Below, piece by piece: positions 8,815 through 22,902 of a stretch of 64,000 nucleotides of DNA (position 1 is its first letter; each line of letters starts with the position of its first letter). The stretch is from Isoetes taiwanensis (lineage: Eukaryota > Streptophyta > Lycopodiopsida > Isoetales > Isoetaceae). The stretch lies in assembly GCA_021234155.1 (NCBI GenBank), contig JAJEKV010000036.1, positions 11,921,426 to 11,985,425 of the forward strand, given 5' to 3'. The translations under genes and the position numbers were made by a program. The notes beneath the pieces were generated by a model. That model did not search any database. It was given only the letters and a program-made list of their open reading frames with translations, and was not told the DNA's origin.

Positions 8815-11800
8815 ACCTTCAAGTCTATCAGATCCTAAGACCTTAGACTTCTTATCATGAATTGATCTTTGCAAGAACAAAACATGATACAATTGGCAGC
8901 CCTAAGTACAATGAGGTGCCTGTGTACTCAGGCCAAAGATATGGTTACCATAAGAAATTAAACTCAATATATTCCATAAAAGCTCTACTGCTAGCAATAT
9001 ATGCTACAAGATTTCTTCAGAGTTCAAATGTGAACAAATCCAAAAATTACCTTGATAATTCTGCTAGTACAAACCAAACCAGTTTAACATGTAGTGCCAA
9101 ACATAGCAACGTAGTTGCCTTATATTATAAACATTCAAATGATCCTCTTGAAGACCCTTGAGTCGCACTTGCTTTTCCCGAGAATCCATCTTTAAAGCAT
9201 ATTCTTTTCACCAAGAAACATAGCAAGGAGTGGCCTTAATTTCTAAACGAATTTCCTTCTTTCTGATTGACTCGCCAATGCCAATGCCAATGCTCTTTGA
9301 TCCACTGTTATTGGTATCAAATTCGTCCTCAAAGCCAGTAGCCTATAAATATCATTTCATCCATTAGTTTAACAAGAATGTGACTTAGAACAGCACCTAT
9401 AACGTAACCAATATCTTGGCTACCGGTATAACCAGTAGACTGAAGTTAGGAGAAAAAAACCTTCAACTCTATCAGATCCTAAGACCTTAGACTTCTTATC
9501 ATGAATTGATCTTTGCAAGAACAAAACATGATACAATTGGCAGCCCTAAGTACAATGAGGTGCCTGTGTACTCAGGCCAAAGATATGGTTACCATAAGAA
9601 ATTAAACCCAATATATTCCATAAAAACTCTACTGCTAGCAATATATGCTATAAGATTACAACTGTATTCAGAGTTCAAATGTGAACAAATCCAAAAATTA
9701 CCTTGATAATTCTGCTAGTACAAAACAAACCAGTTTAACATGTAGTGCCAAACATAGCAATCTAGTTGCCTTATATTATAAACATTCAAATGATCCTCTT
9801 GAAGACCCTCGAGTAGCACTTGCTTTTCCCGAGAAATCCATCTTTCAAGCATATTCTTTACACCAAGAAACATAGCAAGGAGTAAAAGACCCTGTTACCT
9901 GCAGTAGAACCAGAGGACAGTTAGCCAAGAACATGGGTAAACGCCTAAGCTACTAGCAGGTGTCATGGGGTCTTTTAAGTTTATCACCCTTCACCTTACT
10001 TGTAACTAACAAAAAAAGATTAGAAATATTCCAACTCCCTAGAACTCGGGCAGAGCACAACTTTTTTCTGCTCCTGATTATCATGTTCAAGGGAGCACTG
10101 CATTTCTGCACTTACTGCAGCGAATTCTAAATGCATGACCTTAAGAGGTCCCACACTTATGTGAGGCAGTGCAAGGCAGATTCTAAGCTGCATGTGAGTG
10201 TATAGTCAGGCTTATTATTAAGCACTTTAAAACATTTATTCTATGCACCGAAATTCAGGTTCTGCTTCTACCTTAATAATTATGTAAACAAACACATACT
10301 GCATACCACTGAGATATTCACAACATATTATATTCCCAATGGCCCTATAGTTTTAGCACTCTATGTTCATCCTGATCCATGTAATTGCCAAGTCCCAAGC
10401 AAGGTTTGCAAGCTACCAGCCAAAAGCTCCAGTTTATGTCAAATGCATTAACATTTATGCCCTCAGCCCCTTACAGCAGAGATCTTCATGCTTTAAAATT
10501 AAAAAGGATTTATGCCCTCAACTACATGCAATAACGAATAAGAGGAGCAAATTTGTAGTTCATGTCTGTAATCTGTAACCAAGTTGTTGCAGGCCATGTT
10601 CTGCAGCAAAATATAGAGTGACTTATGTGCTTAAAAGACTTGTTCAATAGCGCAGCCAAATGGTCAGATCTGGTAAGCCTTCTGTTATAAACAAAAACGA
10701 ATTAGGATCACTGCCACTTAATGATTATGAGGATGCAACCGCTAGATTTACATTGGAAAAGTGTTCTTCAGCTAAATGTACTAAGTACAAATATCCTTTA
10801 CTCAAATTTGAAGCTGCATGGCTATGCAAATTCAGATAAAAGTCTTAAGCTATTTACTCTTCAAGATCATTCAGGATATGTAGATTAAGTGTATAGCTGC
10901 AAAACATAATCCCAAACCTGAGTATATGTTGAAGATCAAGTATTTTCTCCATGGAATATCCGGTGCTGTCTTCAGCTTGCTCTAAGTTTGCCTCAGTCTA
11001 CAGAGATGCCGTCTTAATGGAAATTGATCCAACACAGAAGGGATGCCCAGCGATGCAGATGCAGCAGGACTCTAAGAGTTGATGCAGGAGCAGCCATGTC
11101 TTCGCTTTCAAGTAGGATTTCGCCAATCCAAACTGCTCAATGTTCATTCCGAATTCTCGGCTAGTAGAACACATCGGAAATCCAGCAGCGCTCATATCCG
11201 GGCAACATATTTTTCGTCAGATGCTTATTGCTATAAATCTGCTCACAGATCTAAATAAGAAAACCCTGATACCTTAGGGTGGAGTGCTGACCATGGCCGT
11301 TTGTGCAAACCCTAATCTTCGTTTGTAATCAACATCTGAACCTAGAGTCTAGATCCAACGACCCTGCTTTTTCTGAAGTTTTACGAAAAGATTTGAGCAA
11401 TACAATTAGGTTTAGAAACGTGCCAAAAGAAAAATTTCAATGGCAATGAATTTCGTAAACAACATAATCCCTTATGCCTTAAATTTCAGAGTTTCACAAG
11501 TGCCTGGATCTCATGCTTAGAAAATTGCCAAGAGCCCCAGAAAGTGTCTGCATAAAGCGTGAATTCAGCTTATGGTTTAACAAGTGCACAAATGTATCAA
11601 GTCACATCCATCTTTCATAAAAAATTACCTTAGCTAAATATTCACCCATGGTTCCACAAGTGCACCGTAACTCTCCGTTTCCATGCTTACGTATAATAAT
11701 AATAAAAAAAACCTGCCTCCAACCGTAGGTCAGGATGGGCCAAAGTGATATTTAATGCCAGCAACAAGGAGAGTAGGACCTTGTTGCACCAAGGCCCTAC

Positions 11801-12502
11801 CCCTCCTATACTGCAAAAAATCTTAAAAGTCAGCTTTACCTTACTATTTATAGATGGTAAATATTTTTCTTTGAATGGGCCAAATGGCAAACAAGTGAAC
11901 AACAATGTGCTCACTTGGATTTTTCAGAATATCATCTTTCTTATCAAGGGTAAACAAATATTCCCCTTGGTACGAATGCTAGTCTGGGCCAAAACTTAGT
12001 GCATGATGTAGTTTCCATGTCAAGTTCTATTGAAATAATTTCATCAATAACAACTGTCCTGTTACCTCTATTTCCGAATGGATTTCCTTATTTCTTCTTG
12101 ATTATTCGTATCATAGCTCTCATCCTGTACATGTGAAGTAAGCATTTTTTCCGTAAAATAGAATTAAGAGAAAAGAGTTAGATTAGGCAAATGCCACACG
12201 ACTATTTTAAATGCCAAATACATCCTATAATTCAACTTCCATGTGGAATAATTTCAGAAGCAATGACTGTCCTGTTACCTTAATTTCTAAATGAATTTCC
12301 TTCTTTCTGATTGACTCGCCAATGCCAATGCCAATGCTCTTTGATCCACTGTTATTGGTATCAAATTCGTCCTCAATGCCAGTAGCCTATAAAAATCATT
12401 TCATCCATTAGTTTAACAAGAATGTGACTTAGAACAGCACCTATAATGTAACCAATATCTTGGCTACCGGTATAACCAGTAGACTGAAGTTAGGAGAAAA
12501 AA
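8815..12502. repeat. Tandem array unit 2 (3688 bp)
   Basis: It has the same structure as unit 1, with A sub-block at 8815 and B at 9459. It is nearly identical to units 1 and 3, with differences mainly at CAG/CTG sites. The B copy of the 108-bp exon-like segment lacks the GT donor because the sub-block junction falls there. Confidence 0.9.
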
Positions 12503-15500
12503 ACCTTCAAGTCTATCAGATCCTAAGACCTTAGACTTCTTATCATGAATTGATCTTTGCAAGAACAAAACATGATACAATTGGCAGCCCTAAGTACAAT
12601 GAGGTGCCTGTGTACTCAGGCCAAAGATATGGTTACCATAAGAAATTAAACCCAATATATTCCATAAAAACTCTACTGCTAGCAATATATGCTATAAGAT
12701 TACAACTGTATTCAGAGTTCAAATGTGAACAAATCAAAAAATTACCTTGATAATTCTGCTAGTACAAAACAAACCAGTTTAACATGTAGTGCCAAACATA
12801 GCAATCTAGTTGCCTTATATTATAAACATTCAAATGATCCTCTTGAAGACCCTCGAGTAGCACTTGCTTTTCCCGAGAAATCCATCTTTCAAGCATATTC
12901 TTTACACCAAGAAACATAGCAAGGAGTAAAAGACCCTGTTACCTGCAAGTAGAACCAGAGGACAGTTAGCCAAGAACATGGGTAAACGCCTAAGCTACTA
13001 GCAGGTGTCATGGGGTCTTTTAAGTTTATCACCCTTCACCTTACTTGTAACTAACAAAAAAAGATTAGAAATATTCCAACTCCCTAGAACTTCGGGCAGA
13101 GCACAACTTTTTTTTCTGCTCCTGATTATCATGTTCAAGGGAGCACTGCATTTCTGCACTTACTGCAGCGAATTCTAAATGCATGACCTTAAGAGGTCCC
13201 ACACTTATGTGAGGCAGTGCAAGGCAGATTCTAAGCTGCATGTGAGTGTATAGTCAGGCTTATTATTAAGCACTTTAAAACATTTATTCTATGCACCGAA
13301 ATTCAGGTTCTGCTTCTACCTTAATAATTATGTAAACAAACACATACTGCATACCACTGAGATATTCACAACATATTATATTCCCAATGGCCCTATAGTT
13401 TTAGCACTCTATGTTCATCCTGATCCATGTAATTGCCAAGTCCCAAGCAAGGTTTGCAAGCTACCAGCCAAAAGCTCCAGTTTATGTCAAATGCATTAAC
13501 ATTTATGCCCTCAGCCCCTTACAGCAGAGATCTTCATGCTTTAAAATTAAAAAGGATTTATGCCCTCAACTACATGCAATAACGAATAAGAGGAGCAAAT
13601 TTGTAGTTCATGTCTGTAATCTGTAACCAAGTTGTTGCAGGCCATGTTCTGCAGCAAAATATAGAGTGACTTATGTGCTTAAAAGACTTGTTCAATAGCG
13701 CAGCCAAATGGTCAGATCTGGTAAGCCTTCTGTTATAAACAAAAACGAATTAGGATCACTGCCACTTAATGATTATGAGGATGCAACCGCTAGATTTACA
13801 TTGGAAAAGTGTTCTTCAGCTAAATGTACTAAGTACAAATATCCTTTACTCAAATTTGAAGCTGCATGGCTATGCAAATTCAGATAAAAGTCTTAAGCTA
13901 TTTACTCTTCAAGATCATTCAGGATATGTAGATTAAGTGCATAGCTGCAAAACATAATCCCAAACCTGAGTATATGTTGAAGATCAAGTATTTTCTCCAT
14001 GGAATATCCGGTGCTGTCTTCAGCTTGCTCTAAGTTTGCCTCAGTCTACAGAGATGCCGTCTTAATGGAAATTGATCCAACACAGAAGGGATGCCCAGCG
14101 ATGCAGATGCAGCAGGACTCTAAGAGTTGATGCAGGAGCAGCCATGTCTTCGCTTTCAAGTAGGATTTCGCCAATCCAAACTGCTCAATGTTCATTCCGA
14201 ATTCTCGGCTAGTAGAACACATCGGAAATCCAGCAGCGCTCATATCCGGGCAACATATTTTTCGTCAGATGCTTATTGCTATAAATCTGCTCACAGATCT
14301 AAATAAGAAAACCCTGATACCTTAGGGTGGAGTGCTGACCATGGCCGTTTGTGCAAACCCTAATCTTCGTTTGTAATCAACATCTGAACCTAGAGTCTAG
14401 ATCCAATGACCCTGCTTTTTCTGAAGTTTTACGAAAAGATTTGAGCAATACAATTAGGTTTAGAAACGTGCCAAAAGAAAAATTTCAATGGCAATGAATT
14501 TCGTAAACAACATAATCCCTTATGCCTTAAATTTCAGAGTTTCACAAGTGCCTGGATCTCATGCTTAGAAAATTGCCAAGAGCCCCAGAAAGTGTCTGCA
14601 TAAAGCGTGAATTCAGCTTATGGTTTAACAAGTGCACAAATGTATCAAGTCACATCCATCTTTCATAAAAAATTACCTTAGCTAAATATTCACCCATGGT
14701 TCCACAAGTGCACCGTAACTCTCTGTTTCCATGCTTACGTATAATAATAATAAAAAAAACCTGCCTCCAACCGTAGGTGGGATGGGCCAAAGTGATATTT
14801 AATGCCAGCAACAAGGAGAGTAGGACCTTGTTGCACCAAGGCCCTACCCTCCTATCTTTGCAAAAAATCTTAAAAGTCAGCTTTACCTTACTATTTATAG
14901 ATGGTAAATATTTTTCTTTGAATGGGCCAAATGGCAAACAAGTGAACAACAATGTGCTCACTTGGATTTTTCAGAATATCATCTTTCTTATCAAGGGTAA
15001 ACAAATATTCCCCTTGGTACGAATGCTAGTCCGGGCCAAAACTTAGTGCATGATGTAGTTTCCATGTCAAGTTCTATTGAAATAATTTCATCAATAACAA
15101 GCTGTCTTGTTACCTCTATTTCGAATGGATTTCCTTATTTCTTCTTGATTATTCGTATCATAGCTCTCATCCGTACATGTGAAGTAAGCATTTTTTCCGT
15201 AAAATAGAATTAAGAGAAAAGAGTTAGATTAGGCAAATGCCACACGACTATTTTAAATGCCAAATACATCCTATAATTCAACTTCCATGTGGAATAATTT
15301 GAAGCAATGACGTCTGTTACCTTAATTTCTAAATGAATTTCCTTCTTTCGATTGACTCGCCAATGCCAATGCCAATGCTCTTTGATCCTTGTTATTGGTA
15401 TCAAATTAGGTCCTCAATGCCGGTAGCCTATAAAAATCATTTCATCCATTAGTTTAACAAGAATGTGACTTAGAACAAAGCACCTATAATGTAACCAATA

Positions 15501-15545
15501 TCTTGGCTACCGGTATAACCGATGAAGGCGAAGTTAGGAGAAAAA
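12503..15545. repeat. Tandem array unit 3 (3043 bp, one sub-block lost)
   Basis: This unit is 645 bp shorter than unit 2, exactly one sub-block. It begins with A-type sequence (AAGTCT) but continues with B-type markers (AAACCCAATATATT, TATAAGATTACAACTG). This is the product expected from unequal recombination between A and B sub-blocks. Confidence 0.88.
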
Positions 15546-18500
15546 ACCTTCAAGTCTATCGGATCCTAAGACCTTAGACTTCTTATCATGAATTGATCTT
15601 TGCAAGAACAAAACATGATACAATTGGCGACCCTAAGTACAATGAGGTGCCCGTACTTTCGAGGAGCCAAAGATATGGTTACCATAAGAAATTAAACTCA
15701 ATATATTCCATAAAAGCTCTCTTGCTAGCAATATATGCTACAAGATTTCTTTGAGTTCAAATGTGAACAAATCCAAAAATTACCTTGATAATTCTGCTAG
15801 TACAAACCAAACCCGGTTTAACATGTAGTGCCAAACATAGCAGCGTAGTTGCCTTATATTATAAACATTCAAATGATCCTCTTGAAGACCCTTGAGTCGC
15901 ACTTGCTTTTCCCGAGAATCCATCTTTAAAGCATATTCTTTTCACCAAGAAACATAGCAAGGAGTGGCCTTAATTTCTAAACGAATTTCCTTCTTTCGAT
16001 TGACTTCGCCAATGCCAATGCCAATGCTCTTTGATCCTTTGTTATTGGTATCAAATTCGTCCTCAAAGCCGGTAGCCTATAAATATCATTTCATCCATTA
16101 GTTTAACAAGAATGTGACTTAGAACAAAGCACCTATAACGTAACCAATATCTTGGCTACCGGTATAACCCGATGATGGTGAAGTTAGGAGAAAAAAACCT
16201 TCAACTCTATCGGATCCTAAGACCTTAGACTTCTTATCATGAATTGATCTTTGCAAGAACAAAACATGATACAATTGGCGACCCTAAGTACAATGAGGTG
16301 CTTGTACTTTCGAGCCAAAGATATGGTTACCATAAGAAATTAAACCCAATATATTCCATAAAAACTCTCGCTAGCAATATATGCTATAAGATTACAAGCG
16401 TATTCAGAGTTCAAATGTGAACAAATCCAAAAATTACCTTGATAATTTACGCTAGTACAAAACAAACCGGTTTAACATGTAGTGCCAAACATAGCAATCT
16501 AGTTGCCTTATATTATAAACATTCAAATGATCCTCTTGAAGACCCTCGAGTAGCACTTGCTTTTTCAGAAATCCATCTTTCAAGCATATTCTTTACACCA
16601 AGAAACATAGCAAGGAGTAAAAGACCACATTACTGCGGTAGAACCAGGAGGACGGTTAGCCAAGAACATGGGTAAGCGCCTAAGCTACTAGCGGGTGTCA
16701 TGGGGTCTTTTAAGTTTATCACCCTTCACCTTACTTGTAACTAACAAAAAGATTAGAAATATTCCAACTCCCTAGAACTCCGGGGTGAGCACAACTTTTT
16801 TCGCTCCCGATTATCATGTTCAAGGGAGCAACGCGCATTCTGCACTTACCGCGGCCGAATTCTAAATGCATGACCTTAAGAGGTCCCACACTTATGTGAG
16901 GCAGTGCAAAGGCAGATTCTAAAGCTGCATGTGAGTGTATAGTCAGGGCTTATTATTAAGCACTTTAAAACATTTATTCTATGCAAGAAATTCAGGGTTA
17001 CGCTTCTACCTTAATAATTATGTAAACAAACACATCTTGCATACCACCGAGATATTCACAACATATTATATTCCCAATGGCCCTATAGTTTTAGCACTCT
17101 ATGTTCATCCCGATCCATGTAATTGCCAAGTCCCAAGCAAGGTTTGCAAGCTACCAGCCAAAAGCTCCGGTTTATGTCAAATGCATTAACATTTATGCCC
17201 TCGACCCCCTTACAGTGAGAGATCTTCATGCTTTAAAATTAAAAGGATTTATGCCCTCAACTACATGCAATAACGAATAAGAGGAGCAAATTTGTAGTTC
17301 ATGTGCGTAATCTGTAACCAAGTTGTTGCAGGCCATGTTCTGCAACAAAATATAGAGTGACTTATGTGCTTAAAAGACTTGTTCAATAAGCGCGACCAAA
17401 TGGTCGATCTGGTAAGCCTTACTGTTATAAACAAAAACGAATTAGGATCAATGCCACTTAATGATTATGAGGATGCAACCGCTAGATTTACATTGGAAAA
17501 GTGTTCTTGACTAAATGTACTAAGTACAAATATCCTTTACTCAAATTTGAAGCTGCATGGCTATGCAAATTCAGATAAAAGTCTTAAGCTATTTACTCTT
17601 CAAGATCATTAGGGATATGTAGATTAAGTGTATAGCTGCAAAACATAATCCCAAACCACGAGTATATGTTGAAGATCAAGTATTTTCTCCATGGAATATC
17701 CGGTCTTTGTCTTCAGCTTGCTCTAAGTTTGCCTCGGTCTGAGAGATGCCGTCTTAATGGAAATTGATCCAATACAGAAGGGATGCCCAGCGATGCAGAT
17801 GCAGCAGGACTCTAAGAGTTGATGCAGGAGCAGCCATGTCTTCGCTTTCAAGTAGGATTTCGCCAATCCAAACTGCTCAATGTTCATTCCGAATTCTCGG
17901 CTAGTAGAACACATCGGAAATCCAGCAGCGCTCATATCCGGGCAACATATTTTTCGTCAGATGCTTATTGCTATAAATCTGCTCACAGATCTAAATAAGA
18001 AAACCCTGATACCTTAGGGTGGAGTGCTGACCATGGCCGTTTGTGCAAACCCTAATCTTCGTTTGTAATCAACATCTGAACCTAGAGTCTAGATCCAACG
18101 ACCCTGCTTTTTCTGAAGTTTTACGAAAAGATTTGAGCAATACAATTAGGTTTAGAAACGTGCCAAAAGAAAAATTTCAATGGCAATGAATTTCGTAAAC
18201 AACATAGGATCTCATGCTTAGAAAATTGCCAAGAGCCCCAGAAAGTGTCTGCATAAAGCGTGAATTCAGCTTATGGTTTAACAAGTGCACAAATGTATCA
18301 AGTCACATCCATCTTTCATAAAAAATTACCTTAGCTAAATATTCACCCATGGTTCCACAAGTGCACCGTAACTCTCTGTTTCCATGCTTACGTATAATAA
18401 TAATAAAAAAACGCCGCCTCCAACCGTAGGTCGGGGATGGGCCAAAGTGATATTTAATGCCAACAACAAGGAGAGTAGGACCTTGTTGCACCAAGGCCCT

Positions 18501-19211
18501 ACCCCTCCTATATCTTTGCAAAAAATCTTAAAAGTCGACTTTACCTTACTATTTATAGATGGTAAATATTTTTTTTCTTTGAATGGGCCAAATGGCAAAC
18601 AAGTGAACAACAATGTGCTCACTTGGATTTTTCAGAATATCATCTTTCTTATCAAGGGTAAACAAATATTCCCCTTGGTGCGAATGCTAGTGCGGGCCAA
18701 AACTTAGTGCATGATGTAGTTTCCATGTCAAGTTCTATTGAAATAATTTCATCAATAACAAGCGTCTTGTTACCTCTATTTCGAATGGATTTCCTTATTT
18801 CTTCTTGATTATTCAGTATCATAGCTCTCATCTGTACATGTGAAGTAAGCATTTTTTCCGTAAAATAGAATTAAGAGAAAAGAGTTAGATTAGGCAAATG
18901 CCACACGACTATTTTAAATGCCAAATACATCCTATAATTCAACTTCCATGTGGAATAATTTGAAGCAGCAATATTTGTCTGTTACCTTAATTTCTAAATG
19001 AATTTCCTTCTTTTCGATTGACTTCGCCAATGCCAATGCCAATGCTCTTTGATCCCTTTGTTATTGGTATCAAATTCGTCCTCAATGCCGGTAGCCTATA
19101 AAAATCATTTCATCCATTAGTTTAACAAGAATGTGACTTAGAGCGGCACCTATAATGTAACCAATATCTTGGCTACCGGTATAACCGATGGACTGAAGTT
19201 AGGAGAAAAAA
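15546..19211. repeat. Tandem array unit 4 (3666 bp)
   Basis: A sub-block starts at 15546 and B at 16197. A deletion of about 39 bp at 18206 joins AAACAACATA to GGATCTCATG. From here on, copies show many CAG/CTG-site differences from units 1-3. Confidence 0.88.
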
Positions 19212-22200
19212 ACCTTCAAGTCTATCGGATCCTAAGACCTTAGACTTCTTATCATGAATTGATCTTTGCAAGAACAAAACATGATACAATTGGCAACCCT
19301 AAGTACAATGAGGTGCACGTGTACTTTCGAGCCAAAGATATGGTTACCATAAGAAATTAAACTCAATATATTCCATAAAAGCTCTACTTGCTAGCAATAT
19401 ATGCTACAAGATTTCTTGAGTTCAAATGTGAACAAATCCAAAAATTACCTTGATAATTCTGCTAGTACAAACCAAACCGGTTTAACATGTAGTGCCAAAC
19501 ATAGCAACGTAGTTGCCTTATATTATAAACATTCAAATGATCCTCTTGAAGACCCTTGAGTCGCACTTGCTTTTTTTCAGAGAATCCATCTTTAAAGCAT
19601 ATTCTTTTCACCAAGAAACATAGCAAGGAGTGGCCTTAATTTCTAAGCGAATTTCCTTCTTTTCGATTGACTCGCCAATGCCAATGCCAATGCTCTTTGA
19701 TCCTTGTTATTGGTATCAAATTCGTCCTCAAAGCCCGGTAGCCTATAAATATCATTTCATCCATTAGTTTAACAAGAATGTGACTTAGAACAGCACCTAT
19801 AACGTAACCAATATCTTGGCTACCGGTATAACCAAAAGATGGCTGAAGTTAGGAGAAAAAAAACCTTCAACTCTATCAGATCCTAAGACCTTAGACTTCT
19901 TATCATGAATTGATCTTTGCAAGAACAAAACATGATACAATTGGCGACCCTAAGTACAATGAGGTGCCCGTGTATTTTCGAGCCAAAGATATGGTTACCA
20001 TAAGAAATTAAACCCAATATATTCCATAAAAACTCTTTGCTAGCAATATATGCTATAAGATTACAAGCGTATCGAGTTCAAATGTGAACAAATCCAAAAT
20101 TACCTTGATAATTACGCTAGTACAAAACAAACCGGTTTAACATGTAGTGCCAAACATAGCAATCTAGTTGCCTTATATTATAAACATTCAAATGATCCTC
20201 TTGAAGACCCTCGGTAGCACTTGCTTTTCAGAAATCCATCTTTCAAGCATATTCTTTACACCAAGAAACATAGCAAGGAGTAAAAGACCACGTTACCTGC
20301 AGAGAACCAGAGGACGGTTAGCCAAGAACATGGGTAAGCGCCTAAGCTACTAGCGGTGTCATGGGGTCTTTTAAGTTTATCACCCTTCACCTTACTTGTA
20401 ACTAACAAAAAGATTAGAAATATTCCAACTCCCTAGAACTCGAGGAGAGCACAACTTTTTTACGCTCACGATTATCATGTTCAAGGGGAGCCTTTGCATT
20501 CGCGCACTTATTGCGGCCAATTCTAAATGCATGACCTTAAGAGGTCCCACACTTATGTGAGGCGATTGCAAGGCGATTCTAAGTTGCATGTGAGTGTATA
20601 GTCGGGGCTTATTATTAAGCACTTTAAAACATTTATTCTATGCAAGAAATTCGGGTTACGCTTCTACCTTAATAATTATGTAAACAAACACATCTTGCAT
20701 ACCACCTTGAGATATTCACAACATATTATATTCCCAATGGCCCTATAGTTTTAGCACTCTATGTTCATCCCGATCCATGTAATTGCCAAGTCCCAAGCAA
20801 GGTTTGCAAGCTACCGACCAAAAGCTCCGGTTTATGTCAAATGCATTAACATTTATGCCCTGCCCTTCTTTACAGAGAGATCTTCATGCTTTAAAATTAA
20901 AAGGATTTATGCCCTCAACTACATGCAATAATGAATAAGAGGAGCAAATTTGTAGTTCATGTGCGTAATGTCGTAACCAAGTTGTTGCGAGGCCATGTTC
21001 TGCTGACAAAATATAGAGTGACTTATGTGCTTAAAAGACTTGTTCAATAAGCTTGACCAAATGGTCGATCTGGTAAGCCTTACGTTATAAACAAAACGAA
21101 TTAGGATCAATGCCACTTAATGATTATGAGGATGCAACCGCTAGATTTACATTGGAAAAGTGTTCTTGACTAAATGTACTAAGTACAAATATCCTTTACT
21201 CAAATTTGAAGTTTGCATGGCTATGCAAATTGAGATAAAAGTCTTAAGCTATTTACTCTTCAAGATCATTCGGGATATGTAGATTAAGTGTATAGCTGCA
21301 AAACATAATCCCAAACACGAGTATATGTTGAAGATCAAGTATTTTCTCCATGGAATATCCGGTCTTTCGTCTTGACTTGCTCTAAGTTTGCCTCGGAGTC
21401 TGAGAGATGCCGTCTTAATGGAAATTGATCCAACACGAAGGGATGCCCGGCGATGCAGTCTGTGGCAGGACTCTAAGAGTTGATGCGAGGAGCGACCATG
21501 TCTTCGCTTTCAAGTAGGATTTCGCCAATCCAAACTGCTCAATGTTCATTCGAATTTCGGCTAGTAGAACACATGGAAATCAAAGCGGCTCATATCAGGG
21601 CAACATATTTTTTCGTCCGATGCTTATTGCTATAAATACGCTCACGGATCTAAATAAGAAAACCCCGATACCTTAGGGTGGAGGTGCGACCATGGCCGTT
21701 TGTGCAAACCCTAATCTTCGTTTGTAATCAACATCGAACCTAGAGTCTAGATCCAACGACCACTTTTTTACAAGTTTTACGAAAAGATTTGAGCAATACA
21801 ATTAGGTTTAGAAGCGTGCCAAAAGAAAAATTTCAATGGCAATGAATTTAAGTAAACAACATAATCCCTTATGCCTTAAATTTTGAGTTTCACAAGTGCC
21901 GGATCTCATGCTTAGAAAATTGCCAAGAGCCCGAGAAAGTGTACGCATAAAGCGTGAATTCAGCTTATGGTTTAACAAGTGCACAAATGTATCAAGTCAC
22001 ATCCATCTTTCATAAAAAATTACCTTAGCTAAATATTCACCCATGGTTCCACAAGTGCAGTAACTCTCGTTTCCATGCTTACGCATTATAATAATAATAA
22101 AAAACACGCCTCCAACCGTAGGTCAGGATGGGCCAAAGTGATATTTAATGCCAGCAACAAGGAGAGTAGGACCTTGTTGCACCAAGGCCCTACCCCTCCT

Positions 22201-22902
22201 ATACTGCAAAAAATCTTAAAAGTCAGCTTTACCTTACTATTTATAGATGGTAAATATTTTTCTTTGAATGGGCCAAATGGCAAACAAGTGAACAACAATG
22301 TGCTCACTTGGATTTTTCAGAATATCATCTTTCTTATCAAGGGTAAACAAATATTCCCCTTTGTAGTGCGAATGCTAGTCTGGGCCAAAACTTAGTGCAT
22401 GATGTAGTTTCCATGTCAAGTTCTATTGAAATAATTTCATCAATAACAAGCGTCCCTGTTACCTCTATTTCCGAATGGATTTCCTTATTTCTTCTTGATT
22501 ATTCGTATCATAGCTCTCATCCTGTACATGTGAAGTAAGCATTTTTTCCGTAAAATAGAATTAAGAGAAAAGAGTTAGATTAGGCAAATGCCACACGACT
22601 ATTTTAAATGCCAAATACATCCTATAATTCAACTTCCATGTGGAATAATTTTGAAGCAATGACCGTCCCTGTTACCTTAATTTCTAAATGAATTTCCTTC
22701 TTTTCGATTGACTCGCCAATGCCAATGCCAATGCTCTTTGATCCATTGTTATTGGTATCAAATTAGGTCCTCAATGCCCGTTAGCCTATAAAAATCATTT
22801 CATCCATTAGTTTAACAAGAATGTGACTTAGAACGGCACCTATAATGTAACCAATATCTTGGCTACCGGTATAACCAAGATGGACTGAAGTTAGGAGAAA
22901 AA
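19212..22902. repeat. Tandem array unit 5 (3691 bp)
   Basis: A sub-block starts at 19212 and B at 19863. The unit is otherwise collinear with units 1 and 2. It is among the most divergent units at CAG/CTG sites. Confidence 0.88.

Noticed and set aside
10998-11195. Minus-strand 65-codon ORF (MSAAGFPMCSTSREF…) repeated in units 2-4
   Set aside because: It could be an exon, but no family was recognised and splice sites are ambiguous, so it is not listed as a gene.
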